Source: a virus
IMG/VR virus record: IMGVR_UViG_3300050120_000126
Location: 1 to 64,000 of that record
DNA: 64,000 bases
Reading direction: 5' to 3' (one strand)
Notes under the pieces: model-generated
Databases searched by the model: none
Seen by the model: the letters and a program-made list of their open reading frames with translations, nothing else
What the model was told of the DNA's origin: nothing
Shown here: in pieces, positions 51,246 through 59,694 of the stretch
Numbering within the stretch: position 1 is the first letter of the stretch
How the letters are laid out: each line of letters starts with the position of its first letter
Position numbers and translations under genes: made by a program

Positions 51246-51515
51246 TTATTCAATCTTTTCGTACGGGTATTTCTGCTGGTGTGGCTTGATAAAATCTTTA
51301 AAGTAGCCGCCTGGTGATTTCGCTCCTTTGAAATTAGCGAAGTCCTCGGCAGTGAAATTCGCATAGTGATAAAGGCTCCCATTCGGAGCGACCTTGCTAG
51401 GTTTAAAGCGAACTGCAAGCGTGTTGGTTGCAGCGTCATGACCAAGAGAATCAATCTGCGACGAAACAACAGAATCCATAGCAATGACCGGGCGTGGAGC
51501 GATTTCGATATCCAT
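51246..51515 (-). CDS. KTSC-domain protein
   Basis: 89 residues from ATG 51515. LYHYANFTAEDFANFKGA and GGYFKDFIKPHQQKYPYE are the KTSC domain, a short phage-associated domain sometimes fused to lysyl-tRNA-synthetase-like or recombination proteins. It follows SSB directly. Function unknown. Confidence 0.75.
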   Translation of the reverse strand: MDIEIAPRPVIAMDSVVSSQIDSLGHDAATNTLAVRFKPSKVAPNGSLYHYANFTAEDFANFKGAKSPGGYFKDFIKPHQQKYPYEKIE

Positions 51516-51528
51516 TAAAATTTCCTTC

Positions 51529-52005
51529 CTAGAACGGAATGTCGTCATCCATATCGCTGAAATTCGGCGCTGGACGCGATGCTGGTTGTTGACGTTGCTG
51601 ATTGTTATTGCCAGGGTTCTGACGTGCAGGTTGACCTTGCGGCCTGTTATCATTGTCATCAGCAGATTCCGGGCGACCGCCAAGCATCTTCATCACGTCG
51701 GCGATAATTTCCGTGGTATATTTTTCAATGTCGTCTTTGTCTGTCCATTTGCGCGTCTGCAAACGGCCTTCGACGTAGACTTGCGAACCTTTTTTTAGAT
51801 ACTGGCCGGCGATTTCAGCCAGCTTTCGGTAGAAAGTGACACGATGCCATTCGGTCAATTCTTTCTTTTCGCCGGAATTTTTATCTTTCCAACTTTCGGT
51901 TGTCGCGATCGCACAATTGGTCACGGCATCGCCGTTGGGCATATAACGCGTTTCAGGGTCACGCCCCAGATTGCCGACAATGATTACTTTATTAACTGAA
52001 GCCAA
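51529..52005 (-). CDS. ssb: Single-stranded DNA-binding protein
   Basis: 158 residues. OB fold ([50 protein letters not shown]), a Gln/Asn/Pro-rich linker and the acidic tip MDDDIPF for partner binding. It belongs to the ERF/exonuclease recombination block. Confidence 0.95.
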   Translation of the reverse strand: MASVNKVIIVGNLGRDPETRYMPNGDAVTNCAIATTESWKDKNSGEKKELTEWHRVTFYRKLAEIAGQYLKKGSQVYVEGRLQTRKWTDKDDIEKYTTEIIADVMKMLGGRPESADDNDNRPQGQPARQNPGNNNQQRQQPASRPAPNFSDMDDDIPF

Positions 52006-52020
52006 TTTGTTCTCCGTCGA

Positions 52021-52746
52021 TTAGTTGTAGCGGTGTTCGATCTTGATTTGTGCCACGGTGTTGAGCAGGTATTCCCGCGCTACGCGGCACTTGGCGATCA
52101 TCTTTTCTTCCAGTTCTTGGTCTCGCTGATATGTAATGCTCGTTAGACGTAAGGCTGGGTCGATGTGGGAAACTTCGTGCAACTCGCGTTGCTCGTAGCG
52201 GATTAAGTCATCTGGAGTGTCCAGCATCACAAAGCAGACTTCGTGTTCTGGAACGTCCCAGAGGCGCATGTAGGCGCGTCCCTGCCATTCATAGAGAGAG
52301 TCGTGGCAGTCTTCGCTCAACGCTGGAAAAGTATCTAAATCCCATGCGCATTTCGTATCTATGGTCTTAATGCCAGGCACATAGATATCGCATTCACCGG
52401 TCAAGAACTCGTCTTCGCGGCGTTCGGTGTTCTTGGTGTAATTTTTGAAGCGAAGGGAATTAATCGTATCGATTGCCTCGTCCTCGCAAGCAAGCCCCTT
52501 GTCCATATATTTGGTTTCAACGACTTTGTTGTAGCCATAGACAAATTGTTTTGCGAGTTTCCCGAGAAATGTCTTTGCGCCGGCAGACAGGGACATTTCC
52601 TTATACGGTGCGAGCAGCAACTTATCTGCGTCGGTCTTTCGCGCCTTATTTAAAATGTCTTGCAGTTCGAGCGGCACCAATTTCTTATCGATCGACTGTG
52701 CATCAGTCATGATTAGGCCAAGCGTGGAGGGATGAAATTTAAGCAT
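52021..52746 (-). CDS. YqaJ/lambda-exonuclease-like nuclease
   Basis: 241 residues. PD-(D/E)XK core: FLTGECDIYVPGIKTIDTKCAW (Glu/Asp, then DTK) and an EWQGRAYMRLW helix with Gln, as in phage recombination exonucleases. It would resect DNA ends for the ERF annealase, whose gene overlaps its start. Confidence 0.8.
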   Translation of the reverse strand: MLKFHPSTLGLIMTDAQSIDKKLVPLELQDILNKARKTDADKLLLAPYKEMSLSAGAKTFLGKLAKQFVYGYNKVVETKYMDKGLACEDEAIDTINSLRFKNYTKNTERREDEFLTGECDIYVPGIKTIDTKCAWDLDTFPALSEDCHDSLYEWQGRAYMRLWDVPEHEVCFVMLDTPDDLIRYEQRELHEVSHIDPALRLTSITYQRDQELEEKMIAKCRVAREYLLNTVAQIKIEHRYN

Positions 52747-53479
52747 TTTTCACCTCGTCATTTACCTGGGTAAGTTGGTCTTCAGTCAGGATGTATTCGG
52801 CTTTCAGGCGAGCGACGGTGAACTCTCCTTTTTTAATCGCTTCGATGGCACTGGCCAGGCCATTGGCGCCGATTTTCATTGGCGTTTTTATTCCGCCTAC
52901 CGGGGCTTTGCCATCTGGCGCGCCGCCGCGGCCATCGTCATCTGGCGTGTCCGATGTAGCCAGCCCGCATGCGCCGAGCAAGGTGTAGCGCTGTAAATAG
53001 GTTACGGTGGAGGCGATCTGCTGGATGGCATTTTTCTTGCCAGAATTGTCAGGCGGTGCTTTCATCGTAGTGCGTTTAGAATGGCCCATCAGATGAGTAA
53101 TGATGCAGGTCACTTCGATCATTCCGCTGTCCGGCTGAACGGTATCCCAATCGTGGCTAAAGCCATGTTCAGCGAGCGACGAAATAACGACTTCGCATAT
53201 GCCGCCTAATGTGGCATGACTGTAGGAAGTGCCAGTGAATGTCACGTTTTTATCCTTCAGGATCGTAGGCGCATTCTTTTTGAATTCCGCCATGGCAACG
53301 ACGAACGCTTTGCGCGCCTCGTTCGCATCGAAGCGATCCTTCAAATCCATGAATTTTTCGATTTGGGCCATGTCTGCGCCACGCTCTACCGCCATACGCA
53401 ACAAGTCGGCAGGTGTTGTTCCGGTGACAGCCACAGCGGTGCTGCGAGGGTGATCCATTTCTACAATATTTGATTCCAT
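52739..53479 (-). CDS. erf: ERF-family single-strand annealing protein
   Basis: 246 residues. FVVAMAEFKKNAPTILKDK, YSHATLGGICEVVISSLAEHG and the NAIQQIASTVTYLQRYTLLGACGL motif are the ERF core. It anneals single strands during phage recombination and may help VR cDNA integration, although this is speculative. Confidence 0.92.
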   Translation of the reverse strand: MESNIVEMDHPRSTAVAVTGTTPADLLRMAVERGADMAQIEKFMDLKDRFDANEARKAFVVAMAEFKKNAPTILKDKNVTFTGTSYSHATLGGICEVVISSLAEHGFSHDWDTVQPDSGMIEVTCIITHLMGHSKRTTMKAPPDNSGKKNAIQQIASTVTYLQRYTLLGACGLATSDTPDDDGRGGAPDGKAPVGGIKTPMKIGANGLASAIEAIKKGEFTVARLKAEYILTEDQLTQVNDEVKNA

Positions 53480-53487
53480 GATTGGCC

Positions 53488-54699
53488 TTAATAAGTAATT
53501 GAGACGTGAGGAACCTTGCCGGCGCGAATCAGTTGAATGATTTCCGGAATAAGGTCGCTATCGACGCCGGCGCCATCGAGCGCTTCGGCGATTTCTTCAT
53601 GGATGTTCAGACGGTGCGTTTCATCGGCCTTGCGGACGCGTTCGGCTTCGTCCGCAGCATCCTGAACACGCTTGGCGGCCGCGATACGATCAGCTTCGAT
53701 TTTCTCTGCGCGGGCCAATTCCTCTTGCTCTGCATTGATGGCATCAATGCGCTGTTGTTCAGCAACGGCAGCAACGCGGTTTCGCTCGTCTATTTCATCC
53801 TGCTGACGTTGCAACTCGGCGCGCTGTGTTGCCAGAGCTTCATCATCTTGCCGGCGCTTTTCTGCGGCTTCGGCATCAGCGATACGGCGCGCTTCGGCGG
53901 CGATATTGTCAGCGGCCAGGCGTTCGGCTGCCGCTTTGCGTTCTGCGGCTTCGATCCGATCGGCATGCTCGGCACGTTCTTTAGCGAGAGCAGCGCGCTC
54001 GGCAATCAAACGGTCATTCTCGATGGCCTGTTCGGCTGCAATGCGCTCACGCTCCGCAATGGCAGCTGCGGCCGCGCGTTCGGTCTCCTGAGTAGCGTGA
54101 TACATCTTGGTGACTGCATCCATCGTTTCGCCGATGGCTTTAGTAGCATCCGGCACAAATTCCTCGTACAGTTCTTCGCTCATGGGCATGGCGTCGATTT
54201 CATCGATCAGATCGAACAACTCCGTAGACGGCTTGCCGGCGGCGGTAATAGCCAAATTGCGGATTTGCTGGATACGCTCTTTAATGGCGTCGGTGCGCGC
54301 ACGCTCGGCGGCGATCTTCGCTTCCTTCTCGGCTTGCTTACGGGTATCCTCTGCCTTAATAGCGGCATCAAATTTGAGTTCGTATTCCTTGGCCTTGGCT
54401 TGAATCTCTTTTGATTTGGAATCGATCAGTTGGCCAACTTCAAGAATTGGGGCTTTGCATTCAACCCGGGCGCTCTCTGCAGCAAGCCGCAGATCGTCGC
54501 GGAACAATGCACGTTGTTTGACGGCGATTGCATAACCGGCTGTATTGCTGCAGTCGATCACGATCTTGTCGGCTGCCGCGATCGCATTTGCCAACTTGAC
54601 GTTCAGTGGCGTGTAAATGACTGCGACGTACTTTTCTGGCTCCATCGTGACGAGTGCTGTGCTGGCGACTTCTGCTGGCTTTTCCATTACTTCGTTCAT
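53488..54699 (-). CDS. Coiled-coil protein of the recombination block (DUF1351-like)
   Basis: 403 residues. An N-terminal ordered part (~1-110) is followed by a long Ala/Glu/Arg coiled coil from ~200 to ~360. Proteins of this build accompany ERF or RecT in phages. Function unknown; a scaffold for recombination proteins is possible. Confidence 0.65.
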   Translation of the reverse strand: MNEVMEKPAEVASTALVTMEPEKYVAVIYTPLNVKLANAIAAADKIVIDCSNTAGYAIAVKQRALFRDDLRLAAESARVECKAPILEVGQLIDSKSKEIQAKAKEYELKFDAAIKAEDTRKQAEKEAKIAAERARTDAIKERIQQIRNLAITAAGKPSTELFDLIDEIDAMPMSEELYEEFVPDATKAIGETMDAVTKMYHATQETERAAAAAIAERERIAAEQAIENDRLIAERAALAKERAEHADRIEAAERKAAAERLAADNIAAEARRIADAEAAEKRRQDDEALATQRAELQRQQDEIDERNRVAAVAEQQRIDAINAEQEELARAEKIEADRIAAAKRVQDAADEAERVRKADETHRLNIHEEIAEALDGAGVDSDLIPEIIQLIRAGKVPHVSITY

Positions 54700-54708
54700 G
54701 TCGATCCC

Positions 54709-54819
54709 TCAGTTAAATTCTTTGTTGAAAGCGCGCAGCGCCAGGCGTACGGATGCGGTGAAAGGCTTCCCGCCGCGGCGATGAAAGCCATACAGACGAA
54801 TGAATACGACGATGTTCAT
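54709..54819 (-). CDS. Very small basic protein
   Basis: 36 residues (starts MNIVVFIRLYGFHRRGG). Its ATG overlaps the stop of the membrane peptide upstream (ATGA), supporting expression. Function unknown. Confidence 0.45.
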   Translation of the reverse strand: MNIVVFIRLYGFHRRGGKPFTASVRLALRAFNKEFN

Positions 54820-54965
54820 ACCGAATACCCGTAGTTCGACGGCTGCAATACGGCCGGCGCTTGCGCAGCATCACCACTGAGATAGACGCCGACGAAGATC
54901 GTGAAAACCGATCCGGACATGAATACGACCAGCGCAGCAGCGACGATTAGAAGAGTGCGTTTCAT
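54816..54965 (-). CDS. Small membrane peptide
   Basis: 49 residues. One hydrophobic helix (TLLIVAAALVVFMSGSVFTI) near the N-terminus. Overlaps both neighbours by ATGA, so it is translated in a coupled chain. Function unknown. Confidence 0.5.
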   Translation of the reverse strand: MKRTLLIVAAALVVFMSGSVFTIFVGVYLSGDAAQAPAVLQPSNYGYSV

Positions 54966-55201
54966 TTTTCACCCTTCAATGGCGCGCGGTTATTCCAACG
55001 GCGCATTGACTCGTTACCCTCAAGCAGTGGCGTGGTGTGACCACAAACGCACGCAACGCGCAGCCGGGTATCGAAGCCATCCGATCCGAGTTCGATCACG
55101 GGTTCGCCGCCGCACTTCTGGCATGGCGAAAGCTCGATATTTTCTGCCGGTGGAAAGCAGAAATTAAAAAATGCTTTCAGTGCGCGGAGGATGCGACTCA
55201 T
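54962..55201 (-). CDS. Lar-like restriction alleviation protein
   Basis: 79 residues. LSPCQKCGGEPVIELGS, then VACVCGH and a RRWNNRA end give the Lar/Com-type zinc-ribbon pattern. Lar proteins reduce type I restriction by favouring modification. Coupled at both ends. Confidence 0.75.
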   Translation of the reverse strand: MSRILRALKAFFNFCFPPAENIELSPCQKCGGEPVIELGSDGFDTRLRVACVCGHTTPLLEGNESMRRWNNRAPLKGEK

Positions 55202-55329
55202 GACAGCACCATCACGGTTACGCCCAGGGCGCCGGCGTTGTACGCTGCATCCATCAGAGCATCACGATCGCCGATCGCGGAATACGAACTGCTGCCGAAC
55301 TCAGTTTTAATTTTTATTAAGTAAGTCAT
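55198..55329 (-). CDS. Small phage protein
   Basis: 43 residues (starts MTYLIKIKTEFGSSSYSAIG). AAGGGT lies seven bases before the ATG and the stop overlaps the Lar-like start. Alpha/beta character; function unknown. Confidence 0.5.
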   Translation of the reverse strand: MTYLIKIKTEFGSSSYSAIGDRDALMDAAYNAGALGVTVMVLS

Positions 55330-55379
55330 TGCATACCCTTCATTTAATTTGAAGTTGGTGACCGGGATACTTTCAACTT

Positions 55380-55607
55380 TTACGAATAGGCCGCACCACG
55401 GAGGGACTGCTCAACCTCAATGCGGAATTCGGGTCCGAATGCTAACTGTCCATATCCAGTCATTCGGTCGCCAACAAGAGAGCCGATTGCCCCGACCTGA
55501 CTCCACGCCTTAACTTGCGTAGATTCTTCATAGCGACTAGGGTGTTGCGTTAATCGACTCTTTTGTTGGCCCCGGTAACTTTCCCGAGTGCCATGCGCAC
55601 TGTGTCT
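55380..55607 (-). pseudogene. Possible 5'-truncated gene downstream of target 3
   Basis: An open frame of 75 codons lacks a start until codon ~52. Its sequence (PSRYEESTQVKAWSQVGAI; GYGQLAFGPEFRIEVEQ) looks like real protein. It begins just beyond the hairpin after VR3, so the lectin cassette may have displaced its 5' end. Apart from this the 55330-55713 gap holds only the VR3 3' flank. Confidence 0.3.
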
Positions 55608-55664
55608 TTACGTCGAACTTTCTGCGCCTTCCCGACGTGCCGCTCTTGCAAACTTCTGAGGTAA

Positions 55665-55685
55665 GGCCACTGCTGCGCAGCCGCC
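55665..55685 (-). other. Hairpins downstream of VR3
   Basis: GGCGGCTGC-gca-GCAGTGGCC on the minus strand pairs at eight of nine positions. Just before it are GGGTC-tctg-GACCC and CCTGG-tt-CCAGG. The block is homologous to the VR1 3' flank. Confidence 0.5.
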
Positions 55686-55713
55686 TGGAACCAGGGTCCA
55701 GAGACCCGAGCTA

Positions 55714-56610
55714 TTACTTGGTGCTGCGGAAGCCGATAAAGTCGTACCGGCCGTCGGGATACCAGCGGTAGAGACAGAAAGCGCCGGCACGGTCGTCCGA
55801 GTACCAGTAGCCGCCCCGGAAGAGCGCACTGCCGGACCAATGCAGCGGGCCGGTATAGATGTAGCCCATGCCTTTTTTCATCGAAGGGAAGGGCGCCAAA
55901 GTCAGGTAAGGTGAGTCGGCAGGAATGGATCCGCTGACGACACCGTTTTCATCGCCATGGATGTCGTCAAACAGGTGTTCGTACAGATGGCCGGACCAGT
56001 CGTAAATGCGATGACCGTTTGTGAGTTCATGCCAGCGGCGTTCAGCCGGATCGGAAGATTCGTAGTCGTTAGCGACTGGGCCAGATACAGTGCCTTTATG
56101 CAGACCACGGATCAATTCACCTTCGCCAACTTTTCCGCCGGTCCAGTTCTTGTCGACGCTGGCGATGTTCAGCGAGATAGCGATTGCTTGTGAGCCGCGA
56201 GTGATCTTGCGACCAGCTTTATTGCAAGCCTCAATCGCCTCTTCCTGGCTGATGTTATTTTTAGGCTTTTCGGTCGTTGTGCAGATCGCGTTGCCGTCCG
56301 AATCGATCGAGCCGAGGTATTGCTCGATATGAAATGCAGGAACGTGGATCGTCTTGTCGCCCCATTTAAAGGACGAGGCCGGAACGGGAATGAAACCGGG
56401 TTCAACCAGATCAAGATTCAAGGCGCTGGAAAACTTTGGCGAACACTTCAGGATTTCGCCATCGTTGTCGGTATCGATAATGATGAAGTCGCCATTGCGG
56501 TCTTCAAAGCACTCAAGGCCATGGCGCAGTGTTTCTTTGAACAGGCCAGACACCGCCAGCGCGCCGACGTTGACTGCAAAATGATCGATCTTGGTTGCTA
56601 TGGCTTTCAT
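55714..56610 (-). CDS. DGR target protein 3
   Basis: 298 residues. The N-terminal ~70 residues (HFAVNVGALAVSGLFKETL; GDFIIIDTDNDGEIL) are unrelated to targets 1 and 2. Residues ~75-296 are FGE/C-type-lectin-like (DKNWTGGKVGEGELIRGL; IYDWSGHLYEHLFDDIHG). Residues ~258-296 come from VR3. It lies near the start of the left early operon. No export signal. Confidence 0.87.
   Translation of the reverse strand: MKAIATKIDHFAVNVGALAVSGLFKETLRHGLECFEDRNGDFIIIDTDNDGEILKCSPKFSSALNLDLVEPGFIPVPASSFKWGDKTIHVPAFHIEQYLGSIDSDGNAICTTTEKPKNNISQEEAIEACNKAGRKITRGSQAIAISLNIASVDKNWTGGKVGEGELIRGLHKGTVSGPVANDYESSDPAERRWHELTNGHRIYDWSGHLYEHLFDDIHGDENGVVSGSIPADSPYLTLAPFPSMKKGMGYIYTGPLHWSGSALFRGGYWYSDDRAGAFCLYRWYPDGRYDFIGFRSTK
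55724..55837 (-). repeat. DGR variable repeat 3 (VR3)
   Basis: 114 bp. By hand alignment there are about 18 differences from the template, all at template adenines. Followed by CACCAAGTAA, the common IMH end plus stop. Confidence 0.93.
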
Positions 56611-56623
56611 GTCATCCCTTCGG

Positions 56624-56965
56624 TTATTGTTTCGTTAGAATTCTTGCCGTTCTCTCTCGGCCGTCACGCCCTTCGATTTGCCATGCCATACCTTTTAAGG
56701 AACCGCCCAGCAGTCGTTTTAATCGCCAATTTGCGCAGAGCGTTTGCACGTCATTACGGGGGCGATCCCCGCTCAGCGCCACCGGACCGTTGGCTGAGAA
56801 AGACCGATTCAAAACATCCGGGTCTGAAATTCTTGCTGGCCTCACAACCAGCTCGGCGGCTTTATACACATCCGGTACAGAGGCTTTGCCCACCCGTCTA
56901 CAAGAGCCGCTAAAACTTGCCGGACGCTGAGAACCGGCTTTGCGCTTCTGCTCAGGCCTGAGCAT
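56624..56965 (-). CDS. Hypothetical early protein
   Basis: 113 residues between the first PL gene and target 3. Basic; the end (NDVQTLCANWRLKRLLGGSL, then KGMAWQIEGRDGR) looks like an ordered domain. No ribosome-binding site is obvious. Overlapping frames on the other strand are not better. Confidence 0.45.
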   Translation of the reverse strand: MLRPEQKRKAGSQRPASFSGSCRRVGKASVPDVYKAAELVVRPARISDPDVLNRSFSANGPVALSGDRPRNDVQTLCANWRLKRLLGGSLKGMAWQIEGRDGRERTARILTKQ

Positions 56966-56986
56966 CTGCCAGCGTTTTGTAATTCG

Positions 56987-57235
56987 TTATGCAGTTGCGG
57001 ATTGGCGCGCGATGAACTTGGCACTTTCCTTGGCGCCGATGTGCGGCACATATTTGCTACGGCCAGCCTTCGACATGAAATTGACGCGAGTGAAGCCAGG
57101 GCCGCGACCCTTGCCACGAGATTGATACGCCCCGATTTTTCCCATCGCATCGCTTTGGGCGCTACCAGTCAAACGCATCGCCTCGGCGATTGCGTGCATC
57201 ATTGCGATTGCGCGGCTAAATGGTGTTGGTTTCAT
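56987..57235 (-). CDS. Small basic first gene of the left operon
   Basis: 82 residues from ATG 57235; first gene after PL, the place of lambda N. It is Arg/Lys/Ala-rich with GAYQSRGKGRGPGFTRV in the middle. An RNA-binding antiterminator role is conceivable from position, but no Arg-rich helix like N is clear. Confidence 0.5.
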   Translation of the reverse strand: MKPTPFSRAIAMMHAIAEAMRLTGSAQSDAMGKIGAYQSRGKGRGPGFTRVNFMSKAGRSKYVPHIGAKESAKFIARQSATA

Positions 57236-57273
57236 TTCACTCTCTGTTTGTGTTTGTTTGTTCGATGTAGGGG

Positions 57274-57311
57274 AGTATAAACACTTGTTTAGAATAGTCA
57301 ACAGGTGTTTA
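57274..57311 (-). promoter_or_regulatory. PL promoter with two repressor operators
   Basis: On the minus strand TTGACT (57296-57301), 16 bases, TATACT (57274-57279). Operators are TAAACACTTGTTTA (57278-57291) over the -10 side and TCAACAGGTGTTTA (57298-57311) over the -35. The same 14-bp motif occurs at PR/PRM. Confidence 0.8.
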
Positions 57312-57449
57312 TGAAATAAATCAACAAAAGTGTAAATAATGCGAATTGCCATAGACGACAGGCGCAAAAAAAACCGCCGAAGCGGTGAGGGGAAGCGTAG
57401 GATTGCGAGAAAATTACGGCAGGCGAAAAGCTGCGACAAAAGGCTAGAT

Positions 57450-58478
57450 GTGACACATTACAAAAACAACTTCGATTTTCTTAGGCTTACGGCAGCCACC
57501 CTGGTTTTAATCAGTCATCAGCGGGCTTTAATGGGTGAGACTGACTTCGGGTTGAATGAGCGTTTTTCGCTCGGAGTGCTTGGTGTTTGTATATTTTTTA
57601 TCGTGAGCGGCTATCTTGTCACGCAAAGTTGGTTGCGCGATCCGAACGTCTTCCGATTTCTGATAAAGCGTTTTCTGCGTATTTGGCCGGGCTTATTCGT
57701 GGTGACTTGTATTGCTGCGTTAGTAGTCGGCCCAATTGTTACGGGTCTTGATATTAAGAGCTATTTCTCATCGCTAGAATTGCTAAAATATTTTTCCAGC
57801 CTTCGACTGACGCACATGGCGTTCTATCTGCCAGATGCATTTGCTCATAATCCGTTTCCGAAGGCGGTAAATGGTTCGTTATGGACGATTCCGCTTGAGG
57901 TGCATTGGTATTTCGTACTTGCGATTGCAGGCATCATAGGGGCGTTGCGCTGGCGTTGGCTGGCTGTCTGCGGTGTTATTGGCGCTGCCATTTACCATTT
58001 TGGTATCTACAACGGCAAAGCAGATGCGCTTCAAAATCTGACGCTAGAGTATGGGCTATTCTTTCTTGCCGGCGTACTGTTGCAACTGTTTCGAGATTGG
58101 TCGGCTGCTCGACAGAACATTTTGGTCGCTGGATCCTTTATTGTCGGCGCCATCATCTTCTTAGCCGGATGGGACGTTCTAGGTGTATTGGCGGCGCTGC
58201 CATGCCTGGTGATATTTACAGGGGATGCGTCCACACCGGTTCTGAGGCGTTTTGGTCGATTTGGCGACCTCTCCTACGGCGTCTATATCTATGCGTTCCT
58301 CGTACAACAAATTCTGGTGTGGAAATTTGGAACATCAGGCCCATTCCTTCTTCATTTGCTTGCTACAGCGATCATAACGTTTGGTTGCGCGTGGCTATCA
58401 TGGCATTTAATAGAAAAGAGGGCGCTTTCATTCAAACCGTTCTCAAAAAATCCACAGACTCGGCTCGCTCAAGCGTAG
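57450..58478 (+). CDS. Acyltransferase 3 family membrane protein (O-acetylase-like)
   Basis: About 342 residues from GTG 57450, which has AAAGG upstream; ATG 57339 would add a basic 37-residue leader. NNFDFLRLTAATLVLISHQ carries the Arg and His of the family, followed by about ten membrane helices and SLWTIPLEVHWYF. OafA/GumF-type enzymes acetylate O-antigen or exopolysaccharide. In a prophage this means serotype conversion and blocking of superinfection. It is divergent from PL and likely expressed in the lysogen. Confidence 0.85.
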   Translation: MTHYKNNFDFLRLTAATLVLISHQRALMGETDFGLNERFSLGVLGVCIFFIVSGYLVTQSWLRDPNVFRFLIKRFLRIWPGLFVVTCIAALVVGPIVTGLDIKSYFSSLELLKYFSSLRLTHMAFYLPDAFAHNPFPKAVNGSLWTIPLEVHWYFVLAIAGIIGALRWRWLAVCGVIGAAIYHFGIYNGKADALQNLTLEYGLFFLAGVLLQLFRDWSAARQNILVAGSFIVGAIIFLAGWDVLGVLAALPCLVIFTGDASTPVLRRFGRFGDLSYGVYIYAFLVQQILVWKFGTSGPFLLHLLATAIITFGCAWLSWHLIEKRALSFKPFSKNPQTRLAQA

Positions 58479-58504
58479 GATCAAAATCTTACTAGGAGGC
58501 AGCC

Positions 58505-58702
58505 ATGAGAGCAGACCAGGTAATCAAGATATTTGAGGATTTGAACGGGGAGGGGCGGCCGACTGCGGATATCGACCTGACGTGCGCCGGCCTGGCGTGC
58601 TGGCTAGGGAATAACTGGAGCGAGCTGAACCCGGACGACATCAGAATCCTGACATCCGTCGGCGCCGTGCTATGGAGAGAGGGATTTAAGAAGAGGGCGT
58701 AA
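58505..58702 (+). CDS. Small phage protein
   Basis: 65 residues with AGGAGG before the start. Contains DLTCAGLACWLGNNWSELNP. It follows the acyltransferase on the same strand. Function unknown. Confidence 0.55.
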   Translation: MRADQVIKIFEDLNGEGRPTADIDLTCAGLACWLGNNWSELNPDDIRILTSVGAVLWREGFKKRA

Positions 58703-58724
58703 AAAATCCGGCTCGGGGCCGGAT
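58701..58724 (-). terminator. Intrinsic terminator of the minus-strand cargo unit
   Basis: On the minus strand ATCCGG...CCGGAT is followed by TTTTTT, four bases past the stop at 58728. Confidence 0.7.
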
Positions 58725-58727
58725 AGT

Positions 58728-59147
58728 TTATTTCGCGGGTGTCACGACAGCGGGAGCCGCCGGTACCTGGGCGACTCCAGGTTGACTATAAATAATGATC
58801 GGCGCTGGCTGTACTGCTGCGGCAGGGGTTGAGTTTTTATAAACGCTACTAATCCCAAAAATTGCGGCGAGCATTGTGCCTATGATCGTTACCATCGTCG
58901 CTAAAGTCCAGCGACTGATATCCGAACTTATTTTGTGAACATCAGAGCGAATATCGGCAATATCTGCCTTTGTCGCCAAATTGGGCAACACAGCATCAAA
59001 TCGAGCTTCGAGGGCGGCTAAACGTTCCATATCTCCATCATGAGGCGGTCGCCCGCTAGTGTCAATAGCAGCGCCAGTAGCTTCATTTGTTGGGTGATCG
59101 GGAATATCGGCGGAATCGACAGTGACGACCTTTAAAAGCGCGCTCAT
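58728..59147 (-). CDS. Coiled-coil protein with one membrane helix
   Basis: 139 residues. A helical segment at ~45-80 (ADIADIRSDVHKISSDIS), a membrane helix at ~82-102 (LATMVTIIGTMLAAIFGIS), then a Pro/Ala-rich end. Shares one base with the upstream gene. Function unknown; superinfection exclusion is possible. Confidence 0.55.
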   Translation of the reverse strand: MSALLKVVTVDSADIPDHPTNEATGAAIDTSGRPPHDGDMERLAALEARFDAVLPNLATKADIADIRSDVHKISSDISRWTLATMVTIIGTMLAAIFGISSVYKNSTPAAAVQPAPIIIYSQPGVAQVPAAPAVVTPAK

Positions 59148-59611
59148 TATTTTTTGGTCTCTAGGGTGATATTGTTTAGCAGGTTTTGCAATGGAGATCG
59201 GTATGCCTCAGGCATTTTATCGATAACATAATTAAGAACTTCAGGGCTACTTGTCCATGCGATTTTTATTTTTGTATCGGGATTAGTGATTGCCTCATTC
59301 AGCTCTGCAACGGATAAGTCCCACCAGGAAATAAGGCTACATTTATTGCAAATATGTGTAAATGCCATGAATTGAAGTTCATTCATGGATGACTGGCCAA
59401 GAGTTCGGACAGACCAGCCGACAGCGTTGTTCATCATAGTCAGCCACGGCAATGTTACGGTCTCGATAGGCATCGAGTAGGCCGATAACTGAAACACTGC
59501 GACGGAGTTGCCGCATGATGGGCATTTTCGCTCATGAAACTCAACGGCAGATACCGGTTGATTTGTCTCGGATTCCAAGGAAAATCCTTTTTTATTTTCC
59601 GATCTGTTCAA
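59147..59611 (-). CDS. Hypothetical zinc-binding cargo protein
   Basis: 154 residues. CPSCGN near 34 and CNKC near 93 can hold one zinc ion. The rest is alpha/beta (AYSMPIETVTLPWLTMM; KIKIAWTSSPEVLNYVID). Function unknown. Confidence 0.5.
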   Translation of the reverse strand: MNRSENKKGFSLESETNQPVSAVEFHERKCPSCGNSVAVFQLSAYSMPIETVTLPWLTMMNNAVGWSVRTLGQSSMNELQFMAFTHICNKCSLISWWDLSVAELNEAITNPDTKIKIAWTSSPEVLNYVIDKMPEAYRSPLQNLLNNITLETKK

Positions 59612-59694
59612 GTCTTTCTTGCGCAGATCAGCTACTTCATTAAATGATATTTTTTTCTATTGCCTAGAGCGGTAGGGCTTTAACTGATCGTTCT

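Noticed and set aside
53506-54414. 302-codon frame opposite the coiled-coil gene
   Set aside because: Shadow of an Ala/Glu/Arg-rich coding strand; Phe/Gly-rich product typical of antisense frames.
57905-58495. Alternate + frame inside the acyltransferase
   Set aside because: Overlaps the membrane-protein frame entirely and looks like frame-shifted hydrophobic codons.
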